Positions 35,572 to 45,501 of a stretch of DNA of 64,000 nucleotides are shown here, piece after piece. Positions within the stretch are counted from its first letter, which is position 1; each line of letters starts with the position of its first letter. The notes under the pieces were generated by a model. It saw nothing but the letters and a program-made list of their open reading frames with translations, ran no database searches and was not told the origin of the DNA. Source of the stretch: Hymenobacter terrenus (GTDB taxonomy: Bacteria > Bacteroidota > Bacteroidia > Cytophagales > Hymenobacteraceae); the NCBI RefSeq assembly GCF_000972495.1, contig NZ_LATM01000003.1, forward strand, positions 124,001 through 188,000. The letters run 5' to 3'. The translations under genes and the position numbers were made by a program.

Positions 35572-37038
35572 ATGCAAACTACTGTTTCAGCTCCTTCGGC
35601 CACTCCCGTTTTGGTCGCTTCGCCGCCCTCTGCCAACCATTTTCAGCCCCAGTTTGATGCCCTGCGCCAGCGGGCGGTCAGCCTGCGCCAGGAAGACGTA
35701 ACGGCCCGCCGTGCCCGCCTGCAGAAGCTTCATAATTGGCTGCATGCCAACCGCACCGCTATTCAGGAAGCCCTGTACAGTGATTTCCGCAAGCCTGCTG
35801 CCGAAACCGACCTCACCGAAATCTGGACCTCGCTGGCCGAGTTGAAGCACACGATGCGCCACCTGAAAAAGTGGATGGCCCCGCGTCGGGTCGGTACCTC
35901 CATTGCCCTGCTCGGTACCCGCTCGTGGGTGCAGGTCGAGCCCAAGGGCGTCGTGCTGATTATTTCCCCCTGGAACTACCCGTTTTACCTGGCCGTGGGT
36001 CCGCTGATATCGGCCATCGCGGCCGGCAATGCGATAATAGTGAAGCCCGCCGAGCAAACGCCTGCCACCTCGGCTGTGCTGCGCCGGCTGTGCACGGAGC
36101 TGTTTCGGCCCGACGAAGTGCTGCTGGTGGAGGGCGATAAGGAAGTAGCTACCGAGCTGCTGAAACTGCCTTGGGATCATATTTTTTTCACCGGCAGCCC
36201 GGAGGTGGGCAAAATTGTGATGCGCGCCGCCACCGAGCACCTCAGCGGCATCACCCTGGAGCTGGGCGGCAAGAACCCCGCTGTGGTGGATGCCACTGCC
36301 AACCTACGCGACGCCGCTGAGAAAATCGTGTGGGGCAAGTTCCTCAACAATGGCCAGACCTGCGTGGCCCCCGACTACCTCCTGGTGCAGGAGAGCGTGC
36401 AGCCGGCTCTCCTCACCGAACTCACGGCGGCTATTCAACGCGCCTACAACCCCACTGGCGCTGGTATTAAGCAGTCCGATTCGCTGGCCCGCGTGGTGAA
36501 TCGCCACCATTTCGCCCGCCTCGCCGGCCTGCTCGAAGACGCCCAAGCCAAGGGCGCCACCGTGGCCGCTGGTGGCACCGTCGATGCCACTCAGAACTAC
36601 ATCGAGCCCACCATCCTGACCAATGTGCCGGCCGACTCCCGCGTGCTGGAAGAAGAAATTTTCGGTCCGCTGCTGCCCGTGCTCACCTTCAAAACCCTGC
36701 CCGAAACGGCAGAATACGTTAATGCCCGCCTCAAGCCACTGGCGCAGTACGTCTTTACCACCAGTGGCGAGAACCGCCGCTACCTGCTGGATAACATCTC
36801 GGCCGGCGGCGCGGGGGTGAACGAAACCGTGCTCCACTTCGCCCAACCCGAACTGCCCACCGGCGGCGTGGGCAACAGCGGCCTCGGCAAGGCCCACGGC
36901 CACTCCGGCTTCCTGGCCTTCAGTAATGAAAAGGGCGTAATGCGGCAGCGCGTGGGCTTCACAGGCATCAAGGCCATGTACCCACCCTATACCGGCAAGG
37001 TGCAGAAACTGATTAATGTGCTGGTGAAGTACTTGTAG
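35572..37038 (+). CDS. aldehyde dehydrogenase family protein
   Basis: A 488-residue enzyme of the class 3-type aldehyde dehydrogenase group. The NAD(P)-binding core is PWNYPFYLAVGPLISAIAAG, the general base lies in LELGGKNPAVVD, the catalytic cysteine in FLNNGQTCVAPDYLLV and the last motif in EIFGPLLPVLTF. Length and C-terminal tail suit fatty or aromatic aldehyde dehydrogenases. It oxidises aldehydes to acids with NAD(P)+. ATG 35572 was chosen; a TTG upstream is less likely. It is convergent with the two small minus-strand genes and stands alone. Confidence 0.94.
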   Translation: MQTTVSAPSATPVLVASPPSANHFQPQFDALRQRAVSLRQEDVTARRARLQKLHNWLHANRTAIQEALYSDFRKPAAETDLTEIWTSLAELKHTMRHLKKWMAPRRVGTSIALLGTRSWVQVEPKGVVLIISPWNYPFYLAVGPLISAIAAGNAIIVKPAEQTPATSAVLRRLCTELFRPDEVLLVEGDKEVATELLKLPWDHIFFTGSPEVGKIVMRAATEHLSGITLELGGKNPAVVDATANLRDAAEKIVWGKFLNNGQTCVAPDYLLVQESVQPALLTELTAAIQRAYNPTGAGIKQSDSLARVVNRHHFARLAGLLEDAQAKGATVAAGGTVDATQNYIEPTILTNVPADSRVLEEEIFGPLLPVLTFKTLPETAEYVNARLKPLAQYVFTTSGENRRYLLDNISAGGAGVNETVLHFAQPELPTGGVGNSGLGKAHGHSGFLAFSNEKGVMRQRVGFTGIKAMYPPYTGKVQKLINVLVKYL

Positions 37039-37138
37039 GCGGACAGGGTAGGGTGACCGTTTCCTTTTGGGCAGTTACTCAAAGCCGCAACCCGCTGTTG
37101 CTGGACCAGTGCCCGAAATGCTGCTTCGATAATGGTCG

Positions 37139-37561
37139 TTATTTCTGCCGCTGCTGCATCTCGGCGGCTATTTTGCTCTGGCTGGCTTGTAGCTGCTTGA
37201 ACTTCGCAGGCCCTAGTAACTGCTGAAGCTCTTTTTGTGATGCAAAGTTGATGCGCCTTAGTTCGGCCGTGAGCTGCGGCGATTTGGGCGGGAGCTTCTC
37301 CTTAGCGGTATTGGCCTGGACTAAGGTGTTGTTGAGAATGGTACGAACGCGGCTGGTTTGGTCGGGCGTAAGTTGAAGCTCCGTAGACATTACATCCGCT
37401 AGGTCGCGAGCGGCAACGGGCGGTGTGGGGGAGTCGGGTGTGCGCACGGCTTCGACCACCGGCGCGGGCTTTTTGCGATGAAAAATGGAACAGCTGCTGG
37501 TGGCAAACAACAGGGTACCAGCCAAAACCAACTGGGGCCGAAAAAATGGAATACGAAACAT
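37139..37561 (-). CDS. small lipoprotein, unknown function
   Basis: A 140-residue protein with a signal peptide and lipobox (LLFATSSCS, Cys23). The mature part is helical (LADVMSTELQLTPDQTSRVR ... QKELQQLLGPAKFKQLQAS), which resembles the periplasmic helical hairpin of Spy/CpxP-like or DUF4168-type proteins, with the LTPDQ motif typical of Spy-like helices. Exact role unknown. It lies 58 bases downstream of another small exported gene on the same strand, so the two may be an operon. Confidence 0.7.
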   Translation of the reverse strand: MFRIPFFRPQLVLAGTLLFATSSCSIFHRKKPAPVVEAVRTPDSPTPPVAARDLADVMSTELQLTPDQTSRVRTILNNTLVQANTAKEKLPPKSPQLTAELRRINFASQKELQQLLGPAKFKQLQASQSKIAAEMQQRQK

Positions 37562-37619
37562 AGTGAGGAGGCGCCAGGTGGCAGAATGGGTCTGCATACG
37601 CAAACTTAGTGCCCTACGG

Positions 37620-37964
37620 TTAAGGCTGAGCGGGTGGGGCCGGCGAGTGGAGTAGCCGCCGGTCCACCTTGTTGCGGCGGTTGCGGAATTTACGCCGCTC
37701 GGCTTCGTCACGGAGCAGGCTGTCGGTGCGGAGGTTAGTAGCCTGCTCGATGCACCAGTACGCATCTTGGCGGGCCCGACCGCGCAGCTGTTGCCGGGCG
37801 GCGGCCCGCTCTGCTTGCCGCCGTACCACAATTTCGCGCAGCCGCTCGCGCCGAGTGTTACCCATGCCGCTCAGGAACCCATATACCCCGCCGCCACAGT
37901 TGCCAAACAGCAGCACCGCCAGCAGCGGCAGCAACAGCAGATACGGTAACGGCGGGCGTTTCAT
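37620..37964 (-). CDS. small exported protein with basic helical domain
   Basis: A 114-residue protein with an N-terminal hydrophobic segment (YLLLLPLLAVLLFGNCGGG) and an Arg-rich helical remainder (RRERLREIVVRRQAERAAAR). The Cys near residue 23 could be a lipobox but is followed by Gly repeats. I do not recognise it. Upstream member of the possible two-gene operon with the lipoprotein at 37139-37561. Confidence 0.55.
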   Translation of the reverse strand: MKRPPLPYLLLLPLLAVLLFGNCGGGVYGFLSGMGNTRRERLREIVVRRQAERAAARQQLRGRARQDAYWCIEQATNLRTDSLLRDEAERRKFRNRRNKVDRRLLHSPAPPAQP

Positions 37965-38240
37965 AAGCTGAAAGTACTACCGGGTTGTGTAACAAGTAGT
38001 ACGAAAGCACCGGTCAGGCTCAGCGGGAGAAAGAAGCGGCTTAGCCACGTGCGGTGTGGGAGTGGTTAAGGCGCAGTAGTAGGCTTCGCGCCGCCGGGAA
38101 TAATAGTGGGCTGTTTGCATTAGGTCTGCTGTGCGTACAGGGAAAATAGAAGAGTAAAGTTCTCTGCTTGATATTCAAGCGCGGCCATTTTGCGTTAGCA
38201 GAACTACACCTAAAGCTCTTCGGCTTTTTCCTGACGGCGC

Positions 38241-40088
38241 ATGCGAAACTACCTCCCCATTGAAGACTACGGCCTGATCGGTAACCTGCACACGGTGGCG
38301 CTCGTCTCGCGCACGGGTTCCATCGACTATTTACCTTTCACCCGCTTCGATTCGCCCACCATCTTTGCCGCCTTGCTCGATAAAAATCAGGGCGGCTACT
38401 GGCAGCTGGCTCCCGTGCGAACCGATGTGCGCTCCCAGCAGCAATACCTGCCCGACACGGGAGTGTTGCTTACCCGCTTTTTCACGCCCGACGGCATTGC
38501 TGAACTGCTAGACTTTATGCCTGTCAAAGGCCCCGGCCAGCCCTGCGCCGTGGTGCGGAAGCTGCGCGTACTCAAGGGCGAGTTCGCCTTTCGTCTGGTG
38601 TTGCGGCCGCGCTTCGACTATGCCCGCGCCCCGCACGAAATCGAGCGGCAGGGCGAAGACCTGCTCTTCCGCAGCCCCGGCCCCAACTCTCAGCAGTTTC
38701 GTTTGCTCAGCAGCCAACCCCTGACCCAGCGGCAGGGCGATGTAACCGGTTCCTGGACGCTGAGTCTTGGCGCTGAGGCGAGCTTCGTGTTGGAAGAGGT
38801 GCCGCAGGACCTCTCCGAAGCTACACCCTCGAACCTGGCGTACTACGTGGGGCCCTGCTTGGAGCAAACGGTGACGTTTTGGCAACAATGGGCCGACAGT
38901 TCTACCTACTCCGGCCGGTGGCGCGAAACGGTGCTGCGGTCGGCCATCACGCTCAAGCTGCTCACCTGCCAGCAGTACGGCTCCACGGTAGCCGCCGCTA
39001 CCTTCGGCTTGCCCGCCACCATTGGCGCCAACCGCAACTGGGACTACCGCTACACCTGGATTCGGGACACGGCCTTCACTATGTACGCTTTCCTGCGTCT
39101 GGGCTTCACCGAGGAGGCTAAAGGCTTTATCCGCTGGCTGATGGACCGCTGCGAGTCCATGGAGGAGGCATCCGAATTGCAGCTGCTCTACGCCGTTGAT
39201 GGCTCTTCTAACCTTGCCGAGCAGGTGCTTGATCACCTGGAAGGCTACCGTGGTTCGACCCCGGTGCGCATTGGCAACGCGGCGGTCCAGCAGTTTCAGC
39301 TCGATATTTATGGGGAGCTGATCGATACCATATACCTCTACAACAAGGACGGCGGGCCCATCACGTACGACTTCTGGCAGCACGTGCGCGGATTTGTGGA
39401 CTACGTGGCCGCCAACTGGCAGCGACCCGACCACGGCATCTGGGAGGTGCGCTCCGAGCAGCAGGAATTTATCTACTCGAAAATCATGGCCTGGGTGGCG
39501 CTCGACCGCGGCATGCTCATCGCCCAAACCCGCTCGTTTCCGGCTCCGCTTGAGGAGTGGCGCCGCACCCGCGATGCAATTTACCAGGACGTGTACGAGA
39601 ATTACTGGAACCCCGACAAACAAGCCTTTGTGCAGTACCGGGGAGCCGATGTGCTCGATGCGGCCGTTTTGCTCATGCCCCTGGTGCACATGTTCAGCCC
39701 CGCCGAACCGCGCTGGCTGGCTACGCTCAAGGCAGTGGAGGATAATTTGGTGACCGATTCGTTGGTATTTCGCTACAAGCTGGCCAATGGCGCTACCGAC
39801 GGCCTAAGCGGTGAGGAAGGCACGTTTAGCATCTGCTCGTTCTGGTACATCGAATGCCTGGCGCGGGGCGGGCAGGTAGCTAAAGCCCGGTTTTATTTTG
39901 AGAAGATGCTGGGCTACGCCAACCACCTGGGCCTGTATTCCGAACAGTTGGGCCCGCAAGGCGAGCAGCTGGGTAATTTTCCGCAGGCCTTCACTCACCT
40001 CGCGCTTATCAGTGCTGCCTTTCAGCTCAACCGCGACCTGAGCAGCCCCGCCAACCAAACTACGCCCCATGCCCGGTGGTATGTTTGA
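38241..40088 (+). CDS. glycoside hydrolase family 15 protein
   Basis: A 615-residue cytoplasmic enzyme. The N-terminal YLPIEDYGLIGNLHTVALVS and the beta-domain RFFTPDGIAELLDFMPV match bacterial GH15 (glucoamylase/trehalase-like) proteins. The (alpha/alpha)6 barrel shows NWDYRYTWIRDTAFTMYAF (about 265-283), YLYNKDGGPITYDFW and the late EEGTFSICSFWYIECLARGG, where the catalytic Glu pair of the family falls. It releases glucose from alpha-linked oligosaccharides or trehalose; which one cannot be told. No signal peptide. The upstream gap 37965-38240 shows no gene. Confidence 0.92.
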   Translation: MRNYLPIEDYGLIGNLHTVALVSRTGSIDYLPFTRFDSPTIFAALLDKNQGGYWQLAPVRTDVRSQQQYLPDTGVLLTRFFTPDGIAELLDFMPVKGPGQPCAVVRKLRVLKGEFAFRLVLRPRFDYARAPHEIERQGEDLLFRSPGPNSQQFRLLSSQPLTQRQGDVTGSWTLSLGAEASFVLEEVPQDLSEATPSNLAYYVGPCLEQTVTFWQQWADSSTYSGRWRETVLRSAITLKLLTCQQYGSTVAAATFGLPATIGANRNWDYRYTWIRDTAFTMYAFLRLGFTEEAKGFIRWLMDRCESMEEASELQLLYAVDGSSNLAEQVLDHLEGYRGSTPVRIGNAAVQQFQLDIYGELIDTIYLYNKDGGPITYDFWQHVRGFVDYVAANWQRPDHGIWEVRSEQQEFIYSKIMAWVALDRGMLIAQTRSFPAPLEEWRRTRDAIYQDVYENYWNPDKQAFVQYRGADVLDAAVLLMPLVHMFSPAEPRWLATLKAVEDNLVTDSLVFRYKLANGATDGLSGEEGTFSICSFWYIECLARGGQVAKARFYFEKMLGYANHLGLYSEQLGPQGEQLGNFPQAFTHLALISAAFQLNRDLSSPANQTTPHARWYV

Positions 40089-40318
40089 TGGGGCACTGGC
40101 ATTGACGACCACCGGCTCTTCAAACGCTAGGCAGGGTCCGCCGCAGGGTGAAGGGGATTTACACGGTCGGCTAATACCAGCCAGGGCACTTCAGTAGACT
40201 ATTTCGGAAATAACTGGCCTGACAACCGGGCATTTTTGCCATAAATTCCGTGATTAGAACTATCACCCGGGCTTGCCTACCTGCTTCCTTTGTCTAATCA
40301 ACCATCCGCTTTTTTGTT

Positions 40319-40627
40319 ATGCAACGCAACGTGCCAGTGGTACTGGCGGCCGTCCGACCGGAGGACGACCTGTTGATGACTGAGTACAAGCATCACCCGA
40401 TTACCTGGGACTAGAGTAGAGGCTTGGCTTCGCTCCAGGCTAGTCCGGCAGCCCCATCTCCCGACACGCTGTGGCAGGTGAGCAACGAGTTTAACCGTCA
40501 GGGGCAAAAGTGGCCGCTCGACCGGCCAGAACAGTGGCTTCCCGATATCCTGAACCTGGCCATTCAGCAACCGCTCGGTTGGGCTAAGCCCCGCGCTTAC
40601 ACCGCTTTGCTACAGCCTGGCGCCTAA
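40319..40627 (+). pseudogene. small gene interrupted by an in-frame TAG
   Basis: From ATG 40319 the frame reads MQRNVPVVLAAVRPEDD ... HHPITWD, meets TAG at 40412-40414 and continues in the same frame through KWPLDRPEQWLPDILNLA and GWAKPRAYTALLQPGA to a stop at 40625-40627, about 100 codons in total. I do not recognise the family, but both halves look like protein and the frame is kept, so a single nonsense change is the simplest reading. A restart at TTG 40424 is possible. The rest of the 40089-40779 gap shows no gene. Confidence 0.4.
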
Positions 40628-40779
40628 TGACCCACACCTTTGGTTGTCATAACGACGCAGGGCCGCATTCTTGATCCGACTATCGGTTAGCTACTATAGG
40701 AAGGTCAGTCTTTCCCTTTCTCTAAGGCTAGCCGGCCCGACTACAATACGCTTTACCAAATCTACCCTCTACTACCCTC

Positions 40780-41430
40780 ATGAAAACCTGCTCTCCCCTA
40801 TGGGCACACCAATCTACACGATGCGCAGCATACGCTTTTGTCATCACCCAACTGCTTAGTGCCTGCGAAAGCCCCACCGAGCGCGAGTCCGCTACCCCAA
40901 CAACACTGAACACACTAGCTGAGTACCGCACGATGGCCACCTACAACTACAATATGAGGAGCGGCACATTGAACAATTTAAGTAAATGGGCTTTGAGCGT
41001 GACACGTCTGGCCCTAAACCACGGTGTGGAGGCATTACGCGAGGCGAGTACAGCCCCACCAGTCAGCAGCGCCCTGATCAGGCGTGTCACGACCCCCGAG
41101 GGTACATTCACGATAGCGCAGTGGCAACGGGGCATAACAAGCCGACCACAACAGCGCTTCGTCTATTTCCTGAAAACGGATCAGAATGGCAGCCTCTACT
41201 TCGTGGGGTGGAGGCACTCACGAACGATGGGCGATGCGAACCACGAGGGCGTACCGGGTACTCGGATCGATGAAATTCTGCAAAGAACTAATTGTGCGGT
41301 GCCGATCTGTAAACCCAATCCGGTTACGATTGTGGCAGGCACCAATGATGTGGTGCAAGGGCAACAAGTTACCACTGCGGGCGACAGGCTGGGAAAACTG
41401 GTTAATGAGGTGCTGAAGAGCTCCCATTAG
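40780..41430 (+). CDS. putative lipoprotein, unknown function
   Basis: A 216-residue protein. The N-terminus has a moderately hydrophobic stretch ending in LLSACES, a plausible lipobox, though the leader is longer than usual (Cys28). The mature part has strands such as TPEGTFTIAQWQRG and QRFVYFLKTDQNGSLYFVGW. I do not recognise the family. It is 152 bases before the thaumatin-family gene on the same strand but no operon evidence is seen. Confidence 0.6.
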   Translation: MKTCSPLWAHQSTRCAAYAFVITQLLSACESPTERESATPTTLNTLAEYRTMATYNYNMRSGTLNNLSKWALSVTRLALNHGVEALREASTAPPVSSALIRRVTTPEGTFTIAQWQRGITSRPQQRFVYFLKTDQNGSLYFVGWRHSRTMGDANHEGVPGTRIDEILQRTNCAVPICKPNPVTIVAGTNDVVQGQQVTTAGDRLGKLVNEVLKSSH

Positions 41431-41582
41431 CGACCGTGCTCGTACAGCCTCTACTCCCTTTCGACCTCCTCAACCGTTGCTTTTGAACGGTCTACCTAAC
41501 ATGGATGCCCAGGGGCAAGAATGGGCCTTTCTTCCTGGGCTATTTTAGCGATACTATCTGTTTTAACGTCTACCCACTACCC

Positions 41583-43496
41583 ATGAAAACAAACTACTCG
41601 TGCCCAAACGGCAGCCACAGCCGCTTGGATATTCCCGGCTGCGTCCCTGTGACTAAAGCCAGCCAAAGACCGGCCCGGCAACTACGAAAAAGCCCGCGAG
41701 AAGCCTCGGCAAAGCACTGGACACGGAGCATTACTTACCGAATCAGCCGCCGCTGGACTTCCCCGACTATTGCCTTTGTGCTTCTTGTTCTACAATTGGT
41801 CTCCTTCAATGCCAAAGCGCAGCGGACCATTATAACGGTTAATAAATCCAGCAAGCCAGTATGGGTTGGAGTAGAAGGTAAAATTCTGGTTTCGAGTAAT
41901 CCTGATGTGTTTAATGCATTAAATCCCAATAATGGAGGCTGGTATCTGGCGCCCAATGGGGGCAGAGTAACGGTCACCGTGCCGAATGGTTGGGAAGGAC
42001 GCTTTTGGGGCCGTACCGGTTGTCAGTTTGACGCGAATGGCAACGGCACTTGCGAAACGGGCGACTGCGGTAACGGTTTAAACTGTAAGGGCAGCTGGGG
42101 GAAATCGGCAACCCTGGCCGAGTTTAAGTTCAACGGCTGGCAAAACATGGACTTCTACGATGTTAGCCTCATCGACGGGTATAATATTCCCATGCTGATT
42201 ATCCCGGTGCCTGGCTCGTTTACCCCGGCTCCATTTGGTAACAGATTCAATGGTGGAACAGCCGGTTGCACTACTGATCTGAACCCACTTTGTCCGCCCG
42301 AATTGCAGATCAAAAACGCAGTTGGACAAGTGATATCGTGGTTGAGCACCTGTTCCAAGTTTAACACGGATCAATATTGCTGTTACGCCAATGACCCGAA
42401 CACCTGCAAGCCTAATTATTATTCTCAGATAATGAAGGCGGCTTGTCCTGACGCATACAGTTACGTTACCGACGACCCTACGAGTGTATTCGTTTGCACT
42501 GGGGCTACTTACGAGATTGTTTTTCCGGAACCTACTCCGCCTCCAGGGGTGCCGACGGGAGTAGCGACGTTTTATCGGGATTGCGGCTTTGGTGGTGCAT
42601 CGGTCGGCCTTCCCATCGGCAATTACACGCTGGCGCAACTGCAGGCCAAAGGCATTCTGAATGATGATATTTCTTCGCTGAAAGTAAACCCCGGCTACGC
42701 CGTGCAGCTGTTTGATAACGACAACTTCGACGGCGCAAGCATTACGGTCACTACCGAAACGCACTGCTTGTTTGATAGCAACTGGAACGACCGGGCGTCG
42801 TCGGTAAAGGTGGTTACTGCGCCGCCACCCGCCTTCACTACCCTGATTCAGGCGGAGGCCTTCCAGGCTTCGAGCGAGCTGTTTACGGAGCCAACCACCG
42901 ACACGGGCGGCGGGCAGAACGTGGCCGGCTTCGACACAAACGATTGGCTGGCCTACTACAATGTGAACTTCCCAACTAGCGGGGCCTACCTGATAGAGTA
43001 CCGGGTGGCCAGTCTTGACAACGGCGGGCGTCTCTCGGCCGACCTGAATGCGGGTACCCTACGGCTGGGTGAGTTGGACGTGCCTTACACAGGAAGCTGG
43101 CAGAACTGGCAGACAATCTCGCACACTGTCAACGTAAATGCAGGCACGTACAACTTTGGCGTGTTTGCCACCAAGGGCCGCTGGAACATCAACTGGTTCC
43201 GTATTACCAAGGCCGGTAGCGCCCGCACTGCTCGCGTGCTGGCCGGAGCCGGGGCTTCCAACGCCACCCCAGTTCTGGAGTTATACCCCAATCCCGCCAC
43301 GAATCAGCTATCCATTCTCTCAACGCAGCACTTGGCCGACTACGAATTCCGGGTACTGGATGCTTTGGGACGAGTCGTAGCCAATGGCTCCGCCGCTGCC
43401 GGCAGCGTGGATGTATCGAAGCTAATGCCTGGAATTTACACCGTGGTACTAACCGCCGAAGGGAAAGAGCCACTAGCTCGCCGCTTCACCAAGTAA
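41583..43496 (+). CDS. thaumatin-family protein with crystallin and CBM6 modules, T9SS cargo
   Basis: A 637-residue exported protein. The leader is unusually long (hydrophobic segment about 55-75, FVLLVLQLVSFNAKAQ), with a Lys/Arg-rich N-terminus. Residues about 80-320 match the thaumatin/PR-5 domain: VWVGVEG, GGWYLAPNGG, WEGRFWGRTGCQFDANGNG, CETGDCGNGLNCKG, LAEFKFNG and YDVSLIDGYN, with many cysteines. A beta/gamma-crystallin-like domain (about 325-415) has VATFYRDCGFGG and DDISSLKVNPGYAVQLFD. A CBM6-type module (about 420-545) and a T9SS sorting domain (LELYPNPATNQLSI ... ARRFTK) follow. Thaumatin-like proteins bind or cut beta-1,3-glucan and are antifungal in plants. The crystallin-CBM6-CTD part closely parallels the metzincin at 18057-20903. 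Confidence 0.92.
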   Translation: MKTNYSCPNGSHSRLDIPGCVPVTKASQRPARQLRKSPREASAKHWTRSITYRISRRWTSPTIAFVLLVLQLVSFNAKAQRTIITVNKSSKPVWVGVEGKILVSSNPDVFNALNPNNGGWYLAPNGGRVTVTVPNGWEGRFWGRTGCQFDANGNGTCETGDCGNGLNCKGSWGKSATLAEFKFNGWQNMDFYDVSLIDGYNIPMLIIPVPGSFTPAPFGNRFNGGTAGCTTDLNPLCPPELQIKNAVGQVISWLSTCSKFNTDQYCCYANDPNTCKPNYYSQIMKAACPDAYSYVTDDPTSVFVCTGATYEIVFPEPTPPPGVPTGVATFYRDCGFGGASVGLPIGNYTLAQLQAKGILNDDISSLKVNPGYAVQLFDNDNFDGASITVTTETHCLFDSNWNDRASSVKVVTAPPPAFTTLIQAEAFQASSELFTEPTTDTGGGQNVAGFDTNDWLAYYNVNFPTSGAYLIEYRVASLDNGGRLSADLNAGTLRLGELDVPYTGSWQNWQTISHTVNVNAGTYNFGVFATKGRWNINWFRITKAGSARTARVLAGAGASNATPVLELYPNPATNQLSILSTQHLADYEFRVLDALGRVVANGSAAAGSVDVSKLMPGIYTVVLTAEGKEPLARRFTK

Positions 43497-43591
43497 GCAA
43501 TGCAGGTCTGGTTGAGTTAAACGCCAGGGAGCCAGGAACGAAAAAGCCTGGCAGGCCGCGTGGGGCAACGTATTTCGCGTGGGGTGCTCTG

Positions 43592-44905
43592 TTACCGGGT
43601 CTTGAACCGAATGGTGTAGTTCTGCCGAAGTGGGTAGCCATCTTTCGAAGCAAACGACTGGTTGGTGACCACGAATTCGTATTCGCGGTTGGGCTGCAGG
43701 GCAAGCGGCATAGTTAGCGTCTTGCCATCGGGCGAAAAATGACCGGCTTCCTTTAGCGGGAAGTTCTCTTTGCCGCGCGGACCGGGCGAGAAAGACATCC
43801 CCCGCCCACTCATGGCCTGGCTGAAGTGCAGCACAAGCTCCTTGGCGGAAGCCTCCACTGCTTCGGCCCCGTTCTCAAACGGGGTAGTGTTCACCAATAT
43901 TGGCTTTTTCGCTTCTAGAGCTGCGGCCAGCTCTGGCTTGTTCCATCCCTCCGGATAGTATCCCGACTGCTGCAGGAAGGTCTCCACCGCCGCCGAATCG
44001 GCATAATTGAGCTCGACGATTTTTTTTAATGCTTGTCGCTTATCCTTGGCTTTGGTGTAGTAAGCTTTGTTGATGCGGTAGCCCACGAAATAGCCCAGGT
44101 CTGCCACGGTACTGGCGTTGGTGCCATTGTAGAGCCAAGGGCCACATACTTTCGAAAACATATCCTGCTTGAATGCCTCGCGCAGGGTGGCTTCGTGGGC
44201 ACTGCCGTAGCTCACATAGCTCCCCTGCAAGGGCTTGCCCGTCACCAGTTCCGCTACAAAATCGCAGGCTCCCTCACATAGTGCCTGGCTCAGCAGGATT
44301 TCGTCGTCGCTGCTATGTTGCTGCGTATGCACGTACTCGTGCACATTGAGAGCTACTAAGTTGTCCAGGGATTGGGGTTGCTGTTGAAATACCGTCGCCA
44401 GCCATTTGTCCGGAAACTCTGAGACGTCGGTTTGGGCGTTACCGGTCGCTATTTCGGTTCCGATGAGCACCAGATTGTCCTTGGTTGTCCCGCCGGAGCG
44501 CAGCCCCCCGATGGTGAAGTAGAGCTTGGCTTCCCTCAGTTCCGGGTACAACTTCTTGAACTGCCGGATGCTCTTTTCAATTGCGACGGTCTTTGTTTTT
44601 ACCGCCAAGGTATTGGGGCGGATGGAAGCCCAGTACTTTGGGTACTTGTTGATTAAATCAACCCATTGCTCCGTGGAATAGTCTCGCGCCTTCATAAATG
44701 CGGCCAGTCCCTCGGTGCCCTTATCTACATAGAGGCGCTGCATAAACGCTAGCTGCCTGGCTCGGTCTTGCGTGGTACGGACGCTATCAAAAGCGGTCCA
44801 GAAATGGTCGATATCGGCGGTAAAAATGTGCTGTTGGCCGGGCGGGGCAGTGGCGGCGGTGGTAACTCCACCCAGCAGCAGCAGCGTACAGAACAATTGT
44901 TTCAT
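43592..44905 (-). CDS. putative zinc peptidase, DUF2268-like, with Ig-like tail
   Basis: A 437-residue exported protein with a signal peptide (1-20). The central domain has HEYVHTQQ at 189-196, an HExxH zinc motif, with a following ALCEGACDFVAELVTG stretch whose Glu could be the third ligand, as in DUF2268 or similar gluzincins. It carries the family-like sequence KLYPELREAKLYFTIGGLRS and NLVLIGTEIA upstream. The last ~110 residues look like a bacterial Ig-like (Big_5) domain: ELVLHFSQAMSG and REYEFVVTNQSF. Likely a secreted or periplasmic protease; substrate unknown. Convergent with the thaumatin gene. Confidence 0.75.
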   Translation of the reverse strand: MKQLFCTLLLLGGVTTAATAPPGQQHIFTADIDHFWTAFDSVRTTQDRARQLAFMQRLYVDKGTEGLAAFMKARDYSTEQWVDLINKYPKYWASIRPNTLAVKTKTVAIEKSIRQFKKLYPELREAKLYFTIGGLRSGGTTKDNLVLIGTEIATGNAQTDVSEFPDKWLATVFQQQPQSLDNLVALNVHEYVHTQQHSSDDEILLSQALCEGACDFVAELVTGKPLQGSYVSYGSAHEATLREAFKQDMFSKVCGPWLYNGTNASTVADLGYFVGYRINKAYYTKAKDKRQALKKIVELNYADSAAVETFLQQSGYYPEGWNKPELAAALEAKKPILVNTTPFENGAEAVEASAKELVLHFSQAMSGRGMSFSPGPRGKENFPLKEAGHFSPDGKTLTMPLALQPNREYEFVVTNQSFASKDGYPLRQNYTIRFKTR

Positions 44906-45501
44906 GTGGAGGCATCAGGAGCGATACAAATAACGCCAACAAGCTGGTAGTAGCTGACGGCTCCTTCGACAGGTTGTCCCCTGCTGCTGGTTGCTACCGG
45001 CGATTTTTGGTAGCTCTTAGGACGTGCTTTCGTCAGGAAGTCCTACAAGGAGACTAACAACCGGGGTGCAGAAAAGCTTTTCCGAAGCTCCTGTTTCTCT
45101 AAGCGGCGGCCGTAGCGGGTGGGGAGGGTGTTCAGGGGTTATTAATCCAGTTTTTCAGCCGCAGGTTGGCCATCATCGCTCAATAGCGTGGCGGTTACTC
45201 TCGCGGGGGGGGTAGGGCGTCTTATTTATTTCATCACTAGTTTCATCCGACTTCCAAGCGCCAAATAAGGCTAGAAAACGGCGCTACCTCTCTTCTAATG
45301 GCAGCTTCGTGGCCGGCCACTGCGTCAGGCTCAGCAGCAAGTGCAGGTCGGCACCATTGGTTGGCTCCAAGACGAGGGTAGTAGGTATGAAGGATATAAT
45401 AAATGGGAAACTACTGCTTTTGAAACTAAGTCACGGTCTTTCTGAGCATTCGAGAGGCCACGGGGGCAGGCCACCAGTGCCCTCAGCATCGCAGTCCGCG
45501 C
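44906..45501. other. intergenic region with a possible small remnant
   Basis: About 600 bases without a clear gene. On the minus strand, 45391-45284 reads FIPTTLVLEPTNGADLHLLL, then SLTQWPATKLPLEER and a stop. This resembles the N-terminal stretch of small Bacteroidota antitoxin-like proteins but has no good start codon, so I regard it as a remnant or chance. Nothing else was seen before the tandem array at 45502. Confidence 0.3.

Noticed and set aside
38508..39689. 393-residue minus-strand frame
   Set aside because: Shadow of the GH15 gene, with no recognisable motifs.
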